The notes: generated by a model not told the origin, from the letters alone. A stretch of 6,310 nt of DNA from Verrucomicrobiota bacterium (GCA_020629815.1 JAHDCN010000167.1:1-6310); one strand, 5' to 3'; positions 1 through 6,310 are shown, counted from the stretch's first letter. Translations and numbers: made by a program.

Positions 1-1637
1 CGCAAATCGTGGCTTACTTTGGCAACGAAGGCATCCTTCTCGTTACTCAGACTCATCAGTTGATCGTTGGCCTGCTCGAGATCGATGTTGGCTTTGCGCA
101 GCTCACGCGTGCGGTCGTTGACCCGCTGCTCGAGCTGATCGTTGGACGCAATCAGTTCTTCAAACAAACGCTTTGATGCCCGTGAAATATCGCCCACTTC
201 ATCGCGACGTCTGGTGTCGAGGGTCTCGGCCAGTTTGGCCAGATTTTCGTGCAGCTTCTCCGGATGACTCTCAGTGATCTGTTGCGCAGTCTGGGTCATC
301 CGCTTCAGCGGACGAATGAAGTAAATCGAGGCGAGGAAGCCGATCAGACCAAAGCCCGCCGCCACCAACATCGCCAGCTTGCGCAGAGTCGACATCTCGT
401 ACTGAATCGACGAAGCCAGTTCGTCGTCCAATACCGCATAGTGCAGTAGATAGGGACGCTGTTGTTCCCCACTGCCGGCAAAAACGACCACAGCCCAAGC
501 ATGAAGCTCATCGCAAACCACCGGTGCCCGCCAATCAATCTGGTCAAACTCAGCACCGTAGCGTTCCTTCAATTTCGCCGTTACTACTGACTTCACCTTG
601 GCAAGTTTCTCCGGTGTCTGTGCCAATACCCGAACCTCTTTCACTCCGGATCGCAATCCGCCAAAGCGACCGTTTGAAACAGTTTTGAACCCGAGATCTT
701 CGAGAAATTCATCCTGTTCTTCGTCGTCGAAATCGATCGCCTGACGCAGCTTCTCGCCCGGCACGCCTTCCTGAAAAACATAGGGCGACTTCAGCGGAAC
801 ATATTCGCTCTTCACCAAACGCTGCACCTTGGGTTTCTCCTCTACCCGACCGTCGCTGGTCTCTTCCTCCTCCAATGCTTTCGCAAGCGCCGCCTTTACT
901 GCCTCATCGTTTGCGAAACTCAGAAACACCTCGTCGTTTCCCCGATCCTTCGATTCAAATTCATCGTGTCGGATCAACTGCTCTCCATCGAGATTCTCGA
1001 GAGCAAACAGGTGGCGTGGCGACGTGCCAAAAGTCAGGCTCATCACAATCCGGACAAAGCTTCTTGCTTCGCCACTGTCTGCAGTAGGTGCCAATGCAAT
1101 GGGCGCAACTGCAGTTGCGAGAGGTTCCCAGGTTCCTTCCGGAGATGCTGCAGGTCGATCGGAGCGATTTACCTTAACCCGCTTGATTGGGGAAATATGA
1201 TATCCGGTCGTAGCCTCGCCACCGCTCTCCGGTAGCCAAAGGTCCTTGTGAGGAATCAACGCCTTCTGCTCAATCACACGGTGTTTCTCTAAAGGATCTC
1301 CCCATTGGAAAACTTCGATTCGCAGGTGTCGCTTCCAGTAGCGCTGGGAAATCGACTGCGCCAGCTTGCGTAGCTTCTTTTCATCGAGGTTCCCTTGCTG
1401 CACCGCCTGCCCGAAGGCTGGATCCATTGCGAGGTTCAATACATCGTCACGCAACCCATCAATTTGGTCAGATAAAGTCCAACCCCGCAGGGAGGCCTCA
1501 TCCCCCAAATCAACCAGTTCATGTTCCCGTAAAACCTGCTCCGATTTATCGGATAACATTTTTGCCACAAGCAATGCGGATGCGGCTGTCGCGATCAGGA
1601 CGAGAAGAGCGACCTTTCCCCGGAGTCCAAAGTACAT
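1..1637 (-). CDS. Sensor histidine kinase with large extracytoplasmic domain (partial, C-terminus outside window)
   Basis: The minus strand is open from ATG 1637-1635 to base 1, giving 545 full codons with no stop. Residues about 8-27 form a first membrane segment (signal anchor). Residues about 28-418 would face the periplasm. A second membrane helix lies at about 421-441, around the run AMLVAAGFGLIGFLASIYF. A HAMP linker follows (about 442-500), showing its usual Pro (P443, in IRPLKRM) and the DEVGD motif near residue 480. A coiled coil rich in Glu, Gln and Leu runs from about 500 to 533. The HisKA dimerisation helix starts with KDAFVAKVSHDLR, where His543 is the expected autophosphorylation site. 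The window ends two residues later, so the ATPase domain, and any fused receiver domain, are not visible. The sensor region matches no fold I recognise and carries an acidic stretch around EEEETSDGRVEEK. An in-frame TAG upstream and the lack of other start codons fix the start, although no clear Shine-Dalgarno site precedes it. The signal sensed is unknown. Confidence 0.9.
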   Translation of the reverse strand, partial: MYFGLRGKVALLVLIATAASALLVAKMLSDKSEQVLREHELVDLGDEASLRGWTLSDQIDGLRDDVLNLAMDPAFGQAVQQGNLDEKKLRKLAQSISQRYWKRHLRIEVFQWGDPLEKHRVIEQKALIPHKDLWLPESGGEATTGYHISPIKRVKVNRSDRPAASPEGTWEPLATAVAPIALAPTADSGEARSFVRIVMSLTFGTSPRHLFALENLDGEQLIRHDEFESKDRGNDEVFLSFANDEAVKAALAKALEEEETSDGRVEEKPKVQRLVKSEYVPLKSPYVFQEGVPGEKLRQAIDFDDEEQDEFLEDLGFKTVSNGRFGGLRSGVKEVRVLAQTPEKLAKVKSVVTAKLKERYGAEFDQIDWRAPVVCDELHAWAVVVFAGSGEQQRPYLLHYAVLDDELASSIQYEMSTLRKLAMLVAAGFGLIGFLASIYFIRPLKRMTQTAQQITESHPEKLHENLAKLAETLDTRRRDEVGDISRASKRLFEELIASNDQLEQRVNDRTRELRKANIDLEQANDQLMSLSNEKDAFVAKVSHDL

Positions 1638-1724
1638 AAGCGGTAAGAAGTTGAAAGGTTGGACGAACTAACTGTCCGCCCTATTCGACAAATCCCCAAA
1701 TAAAAAAGCCACATTTCTTAATAA

Positions 1725-1753
1725 TTTAGAAAATTGAAATATTTTTCGATAAT
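1725..1753 (+). promoter_or_regulatory. Candidate sigma70-like promoter for the DUF255 gene
   Basis: TTTAGA at 1725-1730 (four of six matches to TTGACA) and GATAAT at 1748-1753 (five of six matches to TATAAT) are separated by 17 bases in an AT-rich stretch. Transcription would start near 1760, which puts the inverted repeat at 1776-1806 close to the 5' end of the message. The -10 match is good and the -35 weak. Random AT-rich DNA often gives such pairs, so this is a candidate only. Confidence 0.4.
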
Positions 1754-1775
1754 CCAGCCGACTCAACAGGGTATG

Positions 1776-1806
1776 GTCAGTGACCTAACCCTATTAAGTC
1801 ACTGGC
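1776..1806 (+). promoter_or_regulatory. Twin palindrome / hairpin upstream of the DUF255 gene
   Basis: GTCAGTGAC (1776-1784) and GTCACTGGC (1798-1806) are inverted repeats of each other. They give a 9-pair stem (eight Watson-Crick pairs and one U-G) around a 13-base loop. The first arm is itself a palindrome, GTCA-G-TGAC, and the second nearly so, with centres 22 bp apart, about two helical turns. The right arm ends directly before the GGAGGT ribosome binding site. This could be a two-site operator just downstream of the promoter, or a 5' UTR hairpin that affects translation initiation. The sequence cannot tell these apart. Confidence 0.45.
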
Positions 1807-1812
1807 GGAGGT
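1807..1812 (+). promoter_or_regulatory. Strong Shine-Dalgarno site for the leader ORF
   Basis: GGAGGT lies 5 bases before ATG 1818-1820, which is a near-ideal spacing. It is 25 bases before the GTG that opens the DUF255 frame, too far to serve that start directly. The nearest start codon in the DUF255 frame has no purine-rich site of its own. This suggests either translational coupling through the leader ORF or a one-base sequence error between 1820 and 1838. Confidence 0.65.
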
Positions 1813-1817
1813 TACGA

Positions 1818-1841
1818 ATGCGTGGCAACCTCTCGCCGTGA
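1818..1841 (+). CDS. Seven-codon leader ORF overlapping the DUF255 start
   Basis: ATG 1818-1820 opens a frame encoding MRGNLSP and stops at TGA 1839-1841. The last bases form GTGA (1838-1841), where the GTG start of the DUF255 gene overlaps the TGA stop, a layout like the ATGA overlaps of coupled genes. The strong GGAGGT site is placed for this ATG. A ribosome finishing here would be positioned to restart at the GTG. The peptide is too short to judge by composition, and it lacks the runs of one amino acid codon expected of an attenuator leader. The alternative is that it is really the N-terminus of the DUF255 protein broken by a one-base error. Confidence 0.45.
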   Translation: MRGNLSP

Positions 1842-4051
1842 ACACAAACACCTCATTCTTACCTTTGCTGCTCTTTCTGACCGGGTTCACTGTCGGACAG
1901 AGCGCAATCCTTTCTATGGCTGAAGAAGGCAAACACCACGTCCGCAAACCGCTCCCACCCAAGGAGGAAATCGCTAAACTGCCCAAAGATGGTGGTGATG
2001 AATTTAATCGTCTGATTTTTTCTCAGAGCCCTTACCTGCTGCAACATGCCCGCAACCCGGTGGATTGGCGCCCATGGGGACCGGAGGCTTTTGAAGAGGC
2101 GAAGAAGAAGGACAAGCCCGTTTTTTTGAGCATCGGCTATACGACTTGTCACTGGTGCCATGTGATGGAGCACGAATCTTTCGAGGATGAAGAGGTGGCT
2201 GCCATCATTAATGAAAAATATATCCCGGTGAAAGTGGATCGGGAAGAGCGCCCCGACATTGACGAGGTCTACATGACGGTGACGCAGGCTTTGACGGGAG
2301 GTGGCGGATGGCCGATGACGGTCATGCTCACACCTGATAAGGATCCGTTTTTTGCCGGCACGTATTTTCCCAAAGAAACGATGGCCGGTCGTCCGGGCAT
2401 TAAGCAGATCCTGATTCAGTTGCACGATGCCTGGGAAAACAAGCGGGAAGAAGTGGTCAACACTGCGACCGAGATTTCCCAACATTTAGGCAACGCGAAT
2501 ACCGGTTCTCCAGGTGGTGATGTGCCTCCGGAAATCTTCGACGGTGCCTATGCTCAGTTTGCTGCCCGATACGATAAGAAAAATGGCGGTTTCTCCGGAG
2601 CACCAAAATTTCCTGTGCCACCGAACTTGATGTTTCTGCTGCGCTATCACAAGCGAACCGGCAAACCGGAGGCGTTGGAAATGGTCGAAAATACTCTCAC
2701 CAAAATGCGTTGGGGTGGTGTCTACGATCAGGTGGGTTACGGGATTCATCGCTACTCTACGGATCCCGTTTGGCTGCTGCCTCATTTTGAGAAAATGCTC
2801 TACGATCAGGCCTTAGTCGCGACCGCCAACATTGAAGCCTATCAGGTGACTGGTAAGGAAAAGTATGCGAGGACGGCGAGGGAAATTTTCACCTACGTCT
2901 TGCGTGACATGACCAGCAAAACGGGTGGTTTCTACTCAGCTGAGGATGCCGACAGTGAAGGCGAGGAGGGCAAATTTTATGTGTGGAGCAATGCAGAGGT
3001 AAAAGAGGTTTTGGGAGAGGAAGACGGAACCTTTTTCATTGAGACCTTTAACTTTGAGGAAGAAGGGAATTTCCTCGAAGAGGCCAAGCGGGTAAAAACG
3101 GGAACGAACATTCCGCATTTGAAAGAGGACCTGCTGGATGAAGCGCAGGCTCGCTATGAGAAGCTGCGTCAAAAGCTTTTCGATGCCCGCGAAGAACGGG
3201 TTCACCCGCAGAAAGACGACAAGATTTTGACCGACTGGAATGGTCTAATGATTTCGGCTCTTGCGAAAGGCGCTCAGGCTCTGGGTGATGAAACCTATGC
3301 AGCGGCAGCGAAGAATGCCGCCGATTTCGTGATCGAAACACTGACAAATGACGAGGGCCGGCTATTGAAGCGCTATCGACAGGGAGAAGCCGGGCTGACC
3401 GCTCATCTGGAAGACTATGTCTTCATGATCTGGGGCTTGCTGGATGTGTATGAGACTACCTTCGATTTGAAATACCTCGAGAAAGCCGTCGGCTATCAGA
3501 AGGTGCTGGATGAATTTTTCTGGGACGAAGAAGGCGGCGGCTACTACATGACTGCCGACGATGCGGAGAAGCTGATCGTACGAACCAAAAAACTTTACGG
3601 CGGAGCGATTCCGGGTGGGAATGCAGTTGCGATTCAAAATCTGGTTCGGTTGTACCGGATGACGGCCAAGCCGGAATATGCAACTCGCACCGACGAATTG
3701 ATTCGGGCTTTTTCCGGTGAGATCGAGCAACAGCCAATGGTGTATCCTATGGTGCTTTGTGGGCTGGATTTCCACTTCGGTCCGAGCAATGAAATTGTCG
3801 TGTCGGGCAAGTCAGGATCAGACGATGTGAAGGAAATGATCTCGTCCCTGCAAAAGCCTTTTGAGCCGAACAAAGTGATTCTTTTTCGTCCAGACGATGA
3901 AAAGCAGGCCGAGCGACTTGCTGCGTTGGCAGCCTACACGGAGACTCAGCTAAGCAAAGGAGGCTCTGCCACGGCTTATGTGTGCAAGAATTTTGCCTGC
4001 AAAGTGCCCACGACGGATATCGAAGAAATGATGAAATCGGTTCAGGAGTAA
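1838..4051 (+). CDS. Exported DUF255 / thioredoxin-domain protein (YyaL/SPATA20 family)
   Basis: This 737-residue protein belongs to the conserved family of bacterial YyaL and animal SPATA20, whose biochemical function is not settled. Residues about 57-220 form the thioredoxin-like domain. It has the family signature [14 protein letters not shown] (64-77), then [13 protein letters not shown] with Cys104 and Cys107 as the CxxC pair, [14 protein letters not shown], and the Trp-Pro of GGWPM (Pro159) at the cis-proline position. Residues about 240-650 resemble an (alpha/alpha)6 barrel of the six-hairpin glycosidase or epimerase type, with [36 protein letters not shown] and [19 protein letters not shown]. 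The tail carries the typical AYVCKNFAC. The N-terminus ([14 protein letters not shown], then SMA before EEG) looks like a signal peptide cut near residue 28, although it has no basic residue before the hydrophobic core. The start is GTG; the next in-frame Met (codon 27, ATG 1916) would remove the signal and has no ribosome site. In YGGAIPGGN (587-595) Gly replaces the Asp and Ser that I recall as usual in the family (YDGAIPSGN). Confidence 0.92.
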   Translation: MNTNTSFLPLLLFLTGFTVGQSAILSMAEEGKHHVRKPLPPKEEIAKLPKDGGDEFNRLIFSQSPYLLQHARNPVDWRPWGPEAFEEAKKKDKPVFLSIGYTTCHWCHVMEHESFEDEEVAAIINEKYIPVKVDREERPDIDEVYMTVTQALTGGGGWPMTVMLTPDKDPFFAGTYFPKETMAGRPGIKQILIQLHDAWENKREEVVNTATEISQHLGNANTGSPGGDVPPEIFDGAYAQFAARYDKKNGGFSGAPKFPVPPNLMFLLRYHKRTGKPEALEMVENTLTKMRWGGVYDQVGYGIHRYSTDPVWLLPHFEKMLYDQALVATANIEAYQVTGKEKYARTAREIFTYVLRDMTSKTGGFYSAEDADSEGEEGKFYVWSNAEVKEVLGEEDGTFFIETFNFEEEGNFLEEAKRVKTGTNIPHLKEDLLDEAQARYEKLRQKLFDAREERVHPQKDDKILTDWNGLMISALAKGAQALGDETYAAAAKNAADFVIETLTNDEGRLLKRYRQGEAGLTAHLEDYVFMIWGLLDVYETTFDLKYLEKAVGYQKVLDEFFWDEEGGGYYMTADDAEKLIVRTKKLYGGAIPGGNAVAIQNLVRLYRMTAKPEYATRTDELIRAFSGEIEQQPMVYPMVLCGLDFHFGPSNEIVVSGKSGSDDVKEMISSLQKPFEPNKVILFRPDDEKQAERLAALAAYTETQLSKGGSATAYVCKNFACKVPTTDIEEMMKSVQE

Positions 4052-4058
4052 AACTCCC

Positions 4059-4568
4059 CTACCGATCCTGATTTCGTTTCAATCGATTGATCCCGGGAGC
4101 AGGCTCATTCATCCGCTGCTGCGGTCGCTTGGGACGTGAACCGGACAGTTTCACCAGCTCGGCAATTTCGTTTCGCAGTTCAGCGAGATCGAATGGTTTG
4201 CTGAGAAAAATGTCGGCTCCCGCAGTCAACGAGCGACGTGCCATTTCGTCGCTTGGGTTTCCGGAGGCAACGATAATGGGCACACTGGCGACCGGCGTCT
4301 TCAGAAACCGCAGCTGCTCCACCATGTCGATTCCGTCCATTACCGGCATCTCAACATCGGAGATGATGAGGTTTGGTTGCAACTCGCCACTCATCATCAT
4401 ATCCAGAGCTTCGACAGCGCTGGAACATTCGACCACGGCGTAGCCGACTGTCTTGAGAAACTTTCTCAGCAGTACACGGTTGGTCCGCATATCATCCACC
4501 ACCAAGATGGTGAATTGGTTCGCGGGTGGCACCGTTGAAGGCACCTTGTGGTGACGTTGGGTGGTCAT
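4059..4568 (-). CDS. Stand-alone response regulator receiver (CheY-like) protein
   Basis: The product is a single receiver domain that would accept a phosphoryl group from a histidine kinase in the cytoplasm. Numbered from the longer ATG at 4589, the features are: the acidic pair Asp32-Asp33 in ILVVDDM, the phosphoacceptor Asp78 in IISDVEMPVMDG, Ser109 of VASG in place of the conserved Thr/Ser, and Lys131 in FLSKPFD. All residues needed for phosphorylation are therefore present. I chose ATG 4568-4566 (169 residues) because AAAGGA at 4582-4577 lies 8 bases upstream; ATG 4589 has no such site. There is no DNA-binding or enzyme output domain, only a 27-residue tail rich in Arg, Lys, Pro and Gln. 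It probably acts by protein contact, in a phosphorelay or in control of motility or another kinase. It is convergent with the DUF255 gene, their stop codons 7 bases apart. The kinase at the left of the window is a possible partner but is not adjacent. Confidence 0.9.
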   Translation of the reverse strand: MTTQRHHKVPSTVPPANQFTILVVDDMRTNRVLLRKFLKTVGYAVVECSSAVEALDMMMSGELQPNLIISDVEMPVMDGIDMVEQLRFLKTPVASVPIIVASGNPSDEMARRSLTAGADIFLSKPFDLAELRNEIAELVKLSGSRPKRPQQRMNEPAPGINRLKRNQDR

Positions 4569-4576
4569 AGTAACAG

Positions 4577-4582
4577 TCCTTT
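4577..4582 (-). promoter_or_regulatory. Shine-Dalgarno site deciding the response regulator start
   Basis: On the minus strand AAAGGA lies 8 bases before ATG 4568-4566. The ATG seven codons upstream (4589-4587) is preceded by TTCTCTCT, which offers no ribosome binding site. This favours the shorter form of the receiver protein. Confidence 0.6.
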
Positions 4583-4644
4583 CTACCATAGAGAGAATTT
4601 AAGAATTACAAGTATTTAATTTCTCTGTAATAATTAAGACGTTT

Positions 4645-4785
4645 ATGTTCAATAAAATTGAGAATTATTTGCAAAAAAGTTTTCGGAGACGAGTGGGCAC
4701 TTGCGGTGACCTTCCGCTATTGCAATCCCGTCTGCTACAGGGGACATTCTGGAATCTGCGTTACATCCGCCGTTTCGGTGGGTAA
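4645..4785 (+). CDS. Possible small upstream ORF, 46 residues
   Basis: ATG 4645-4647 opens a 46-codon frame ending at TAA 4783-4785, immediately before the TTG (4786) and GTG (4789) that can start the TPR protein, and in the same frame. The peptide is basic (the run SFRRRVG and an RYIRRFGG end), has one Cys, and shows no membrane segment or motif I recognise. No clear Shine-Dalgarno site precedes the ATG. It could be a leader that couples to the TPR gene, or simply chance open sequence in the 5' UTR. Its position is its only strong argument. Confidence 0.25.
   Translation: MFNKIENYLQKSFRRRVGTCGDLPLLQSRLLQGTFWNLRYIRRFGG
4777..4782 (+). promoter_or_regulatory. Weak ribosome binding site for the TPR gene
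   Basis: GGTGGG lies 6 bases before GTG 4789-4791 and 3 bases before TTG 4786-4788. It is an imperfect match to the Shine-Dalgarno consensus but the only purine-rich site near the start of the long frame, so it favours the GTG. Confidence 0.35.
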
Positions 4786-4788
4786 TTG

Positions 4789-6310
4789 GTGTTCAGCGAT
4801 CTAGCAATTTTGGTTTTGGGATCAACAATCAAACAACCGAATCGTTTTCTGCGTGGGAAGCTGTTTTCAGGGCTTCTCGTCGTATCGCTATGGGTTGTTT
4901 CCGGGATTTTTTGTCATTCTCAGGATGTAGAGATGCTGGTGCTGGATCGGGCAGACAAGCTGGTTGAGCAAAAACAGGACAAGGTCGCGATTGGTCTGTA
5001 CCGGAAGTTCCTAACCGACTATCCACAGAGCCCCCAGATTTCCCGTGCGCGTCTGGCACTTGCTGATTGCTACATCAGGGAGCAGCAGTTTCGGCTCGCT
5101 TCGGTGATTCTGGAATCATTGGTTACCCAGGATCGCAATGGTCCCTACACGGGTGAAGCGGCCTATAATCTCGGTGCGGTTTACTACAAGAATGGCGATT
5201 ACCAAAGAGCCGAAGGCGCTTTTGCCGTCGCACTTCCTAAAATACAGGATGATGCACAAAAACTGCGGGCTTCCTATTATTACGCCCGCAGTCTGAGCGA
5301 GAATCAAAAACCGGTGAAGGCGAAGGAGTTTTTTCTCGATGTCATTGCTGCCGCTAAATCTGATGATCAGAAACTTTTGGCTGAACGCTCCCGACTGGAG
5401 TTGGCAGATATTCGCATTGCCGCCGGAGAGATTTCTGAGGCAATTGAAGATTTAGATGTTCTCGCAAAGAGTGCCGGCAATGAGGTGATTCAGAAAGAAG
5501 CGATGGTGAAAGCGGGAATGGGTGCTGCCCTTTTGGGACAAGCGGAACGAAGCCGCGAATTGCTGGATCGAGCAGGGGATTTCGAAAAAGACCATCCGCA
5601 GCGAAATCTGGTGCTGGTTGCCAACCTGCTCAATGCCGGAAATGAGGGAAAGCATGAGGAAGTGCTTAATTTGTATTCCGTGATTTCTCAGGACATCCCG
5701 GACCTTTGGAAGTCACGCATGCTACTGGCGGTCGGGCGCGCGAATCAGGAAACCGGGGCAAGGGATGATGCGATTCGAATCTATCGCATTGTGGAATCCC
5801 GTTATCCTAAATTGCAAGAATCGGTACAGGCTGGTTTCGGAAGATTGCAGATCATCGAAAAAAGAGGTGATGCAGATTTTCCGGATGCGGTTGCGGATTT
5901 TGTCAGGAACGCTGTCGGGAGTTTCCCCGGTCACCCACTGATCAGTCAATCGCGCCGACTGGTGGCCGACTGGCACTTCCGAAGAGCAGAGTTGCTGCCG
6001 GAGAAACCAGATACGATTGAGATCATGGCCGCCCACTACAAGAGCGCGGGAGAGGCACTGAGCGCCCTTGTGGGTGCGGATGAAGGCACTCAGCAAAAAG
6101 CTATTTACAGCAAAGGACGTGCTGAGCAATTGAACGGATCACGTGACAAAGCGACGTTCTTTTTTGAAGGAGTCAGCAACGGAAAACCTGGGGAGGAGCT
6201 GGTCGAGAAATCGCTTCTGCAAATGGCTCGTATTGCTCTTTCGTCGGACAAGCCTCAAGAGGCCCTTGCCTCTTTCGAGCGACTTTCCGCTGACTCCCCT
6301 ATTACTGAGG
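4789..6310 (+). CDS. Secreted TPR-repeat protein (partial, C-terminus outside window)
   Basis: One frame is open from just after TAA 4783-4785 to the window edge, 507 codons from GTG 4789. The N-terminal part has basic residues (RFLRGK, about 19-24), a hydrophobic core LFSGLLVVSLWVVSGIF (25-41), then CHSQDVE, which reads as a signal peptide. The protein is therefore probably periplasmic or outer-membrane associated. The rest is almost wholly helical with tetratricopeptide-type repeats. The clearest is about residues 121-152 (EAAYNLGAVYYKNGDYQRAEGAFAVAL cut across its key positions: Leu-Gly, Tyr-Tyr, Gly-Asp-Tyr, Ala). Others are near GLYRKFLTDYP, GRANQETGARDDAIRIYRIVESRYP and PQEALASFERL. Such arrays serve as protein-binding scaffolds; no enzyme motif is visible. 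The start is uncertain: ATG 4933 has AGGA 7 bases upstream but would discard the signal peptide, so I prefer the upstream non-ATG start. TTG 4786, 4810 and 4816 remain possible. Confidence 0.8.
   Translation, partial: MFSDLAILVLGSTIKQPNRFLRGKLFSGLLVVSLWVVSGIFCHSQDVEMLVLDRADKLVEQKQDKVAIGLYRKFLTDYPQSPQISRARLALADCYIREQQFRLASVILESLVTQDRNGPYTGEAAYNLGAVYYKNGDYQRAEGAFAVALPKIQDDAQKLRASYYYARSLSENQKPVKAKEFFLDVIAAAKSDDQKLLAERSRLELADIRIAAGEISEAIEDLDVLAKSAGNEVIQKEAMVKAGMGAALLGQAERSRELLDRAGDFEKDHPQRNLVLVANLLNAGNEGKHEEVLNLYSVISQDIPDLWKSRMLLAVGRANQETGARDDAIRIYRIVESRYPKLQESVQAGFGRLQIIEKRGDADFPDAVADFVRNAVGSFPGHPLISQSRRLVADWHFRRAELLPEKPDTIEIMAAHYKSAGEALSALVGADEGTQQKAIYSKGRAEQLNGSRDKATFFFEGVSNGKPGEELVEKSLLQMARIALSSDKPQEALASFERLSADSPITE

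Larger units (their letters stand above)
1638..1837. other. Divergent intergenic region between the kinase and the DUF255 gene
   Basis: This stretch lies between two divergently read genes and must hold the start signals of both. Positions about 1690-1755 are strongly AT-rich (runs such as AATAAAAAAG and ATATTTTTCGATAAT), unlike the flanking coding DNA. For the plus strand I can place a candidate promoter, a twin palindrome, a Shine-Dalgarno site and a leader ORF, which are listed separately. For the minus-strand kinase I find no convincing -35/-10 pair and no good ribosome binding site. Confidence 0.6.
4569..4788. other. Divergent intergenic region between the response regulator and the TPR gene
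   Basis: Positions about 4590-4680 are very AT-rich and probably hold promoters for both divergent genes, but I could not pick a -35/-10 pair with good spacing on either strand. An AGAGAA (4592-4597) and TTCTCT (4621-4626) inverted repeat lies just upstream of the regulator start. Positions 4681-4788 have normal GC and are covered by a short ORF in the same frame as the TPR gene, listed separately. No terminator with a U-tract and no RNA gene was seen. Confidence 0.5.

Noticed and set aside
829..1200. Plus-strand ORF of 123 codons opposite the kinase gene
   Set aside because: It lies wholly opposite the well-supported kinase reading frame, is rich in Ser and Arg as expected from an antisense frame, and has no domain or ribosome binding site. 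The other short plus-strand frames at 249-1671 are likewise shadows.
1661..1677. GGAC/GTCC inverted repeat upstream of the kinase start
   Set aside because: A 4-bp stem with a 9-base loop is expected by chance and has no other supporting context.
1734..1753. TTGAAA and GATAAT as a promoter pair
   Set aside because: The -35-like and -10-like elements are only 8 bases apart, far from the usual 16-18; the TTTAGA element further upstream gives correct spacing.
1859..2485. Minus-strand ORF of 208 codons opposite the DUF255 gene
   Set aside because: It mirrors conserved DUF255 motifs, including the CxxC region, and has no recognisable domain. Other minus-strand frames at 2486-3873 are of the same kind.
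4045..4057. GGAGT-AAA-ACTCC hairpin at the junction of the two convergent stop codons, as a bidirectional terminator
   Set aside because: The stem is only 5 bp with a 3-base loop and neither strand has a following U-tract, so it is too weak to call a terminator, although its position is suggestive.
4592..4626. AGAGAA/TTCTCT inverted repeat upstream of the response regulator as an operator
   Set aside because: Six bases of low-complexity sequence 23 bases apart in AT-rich DNA is weak evidence; mentioned only in the intergenic description.
4903..4923. Cys in SGIFCHSQ of the TPR protein as a lipoprotein lipobox
   Set aside because: The residues before Cys42 (G-I-F) do not fit the usual L-[AS]-[GA]-C pattern, so an ordinary signal peptide is more likely.

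Overview
The window reads as ordinary bacterial chromosome with moderate GC. It holds three substantial genes plus one small response regulator, and no mobile element, RNA gene or CRISPR array was seen. A large exported TPR protein, an exported DUF255 (YyaL/SPATA20-type) protein, a membrane histidine kinase with a very large sensor domain, and mixed use of Shine-Dalgarno sites and non-ATG starts would fit a Gram-negative member of the Planctomycetes-Verrucomicrobia group. That placement is an inference from style; there is no marker gene here to prove it.

Layout, left to right. Positions 1-1637 (minus strand) carry the N-terminal 545 residues of a sensor histidine kinase, cut by the window edge just after its phosphoacceptor histidine. 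A 200-base AT-rich intergenic region follows, with a candidate sigma70-like promoter, a pair of GTCA-N-TGAC-type palindromes that also form one hairpin, and a strong Shine-Dalgarno site. That site serves a seven-codon leader ORF whose stop overlaps the GTG start of the next gene. Positions 1838-4051 (plus) encode the 737-residue thioredoxin-fold plus alpha/alpha-barrel DUF255 protein with an N-terminal signal peptide. Convergent to it, 7 bases away, is a stand-alone receiver-domain protein (4568-4059, minus). A second AT-rich intergenic region separates this divergently from a secreted TPR-repeat protein (4789 to beyond 6310, plus). Just upstream of the TPR gene lies a 46-codon ORF in the same frame, ending directly before the candidate TTG/GTG starts.

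The kinase and the receiver protein may belong to one phosphorelay, but they are separated by an unrelated gene on the opposite strand, so pairing is not shown. The DUF255 and TPR proteins are both predicted to leave the cytoplasm. Nothing here is clearly a new system. The points most worth a second look are the start regions of the two plus-strand genes: each has a non-ATG start placed at the stop codon of a short upstream ORF, and the first also has a twin palindrome next to its ribosome binding site.
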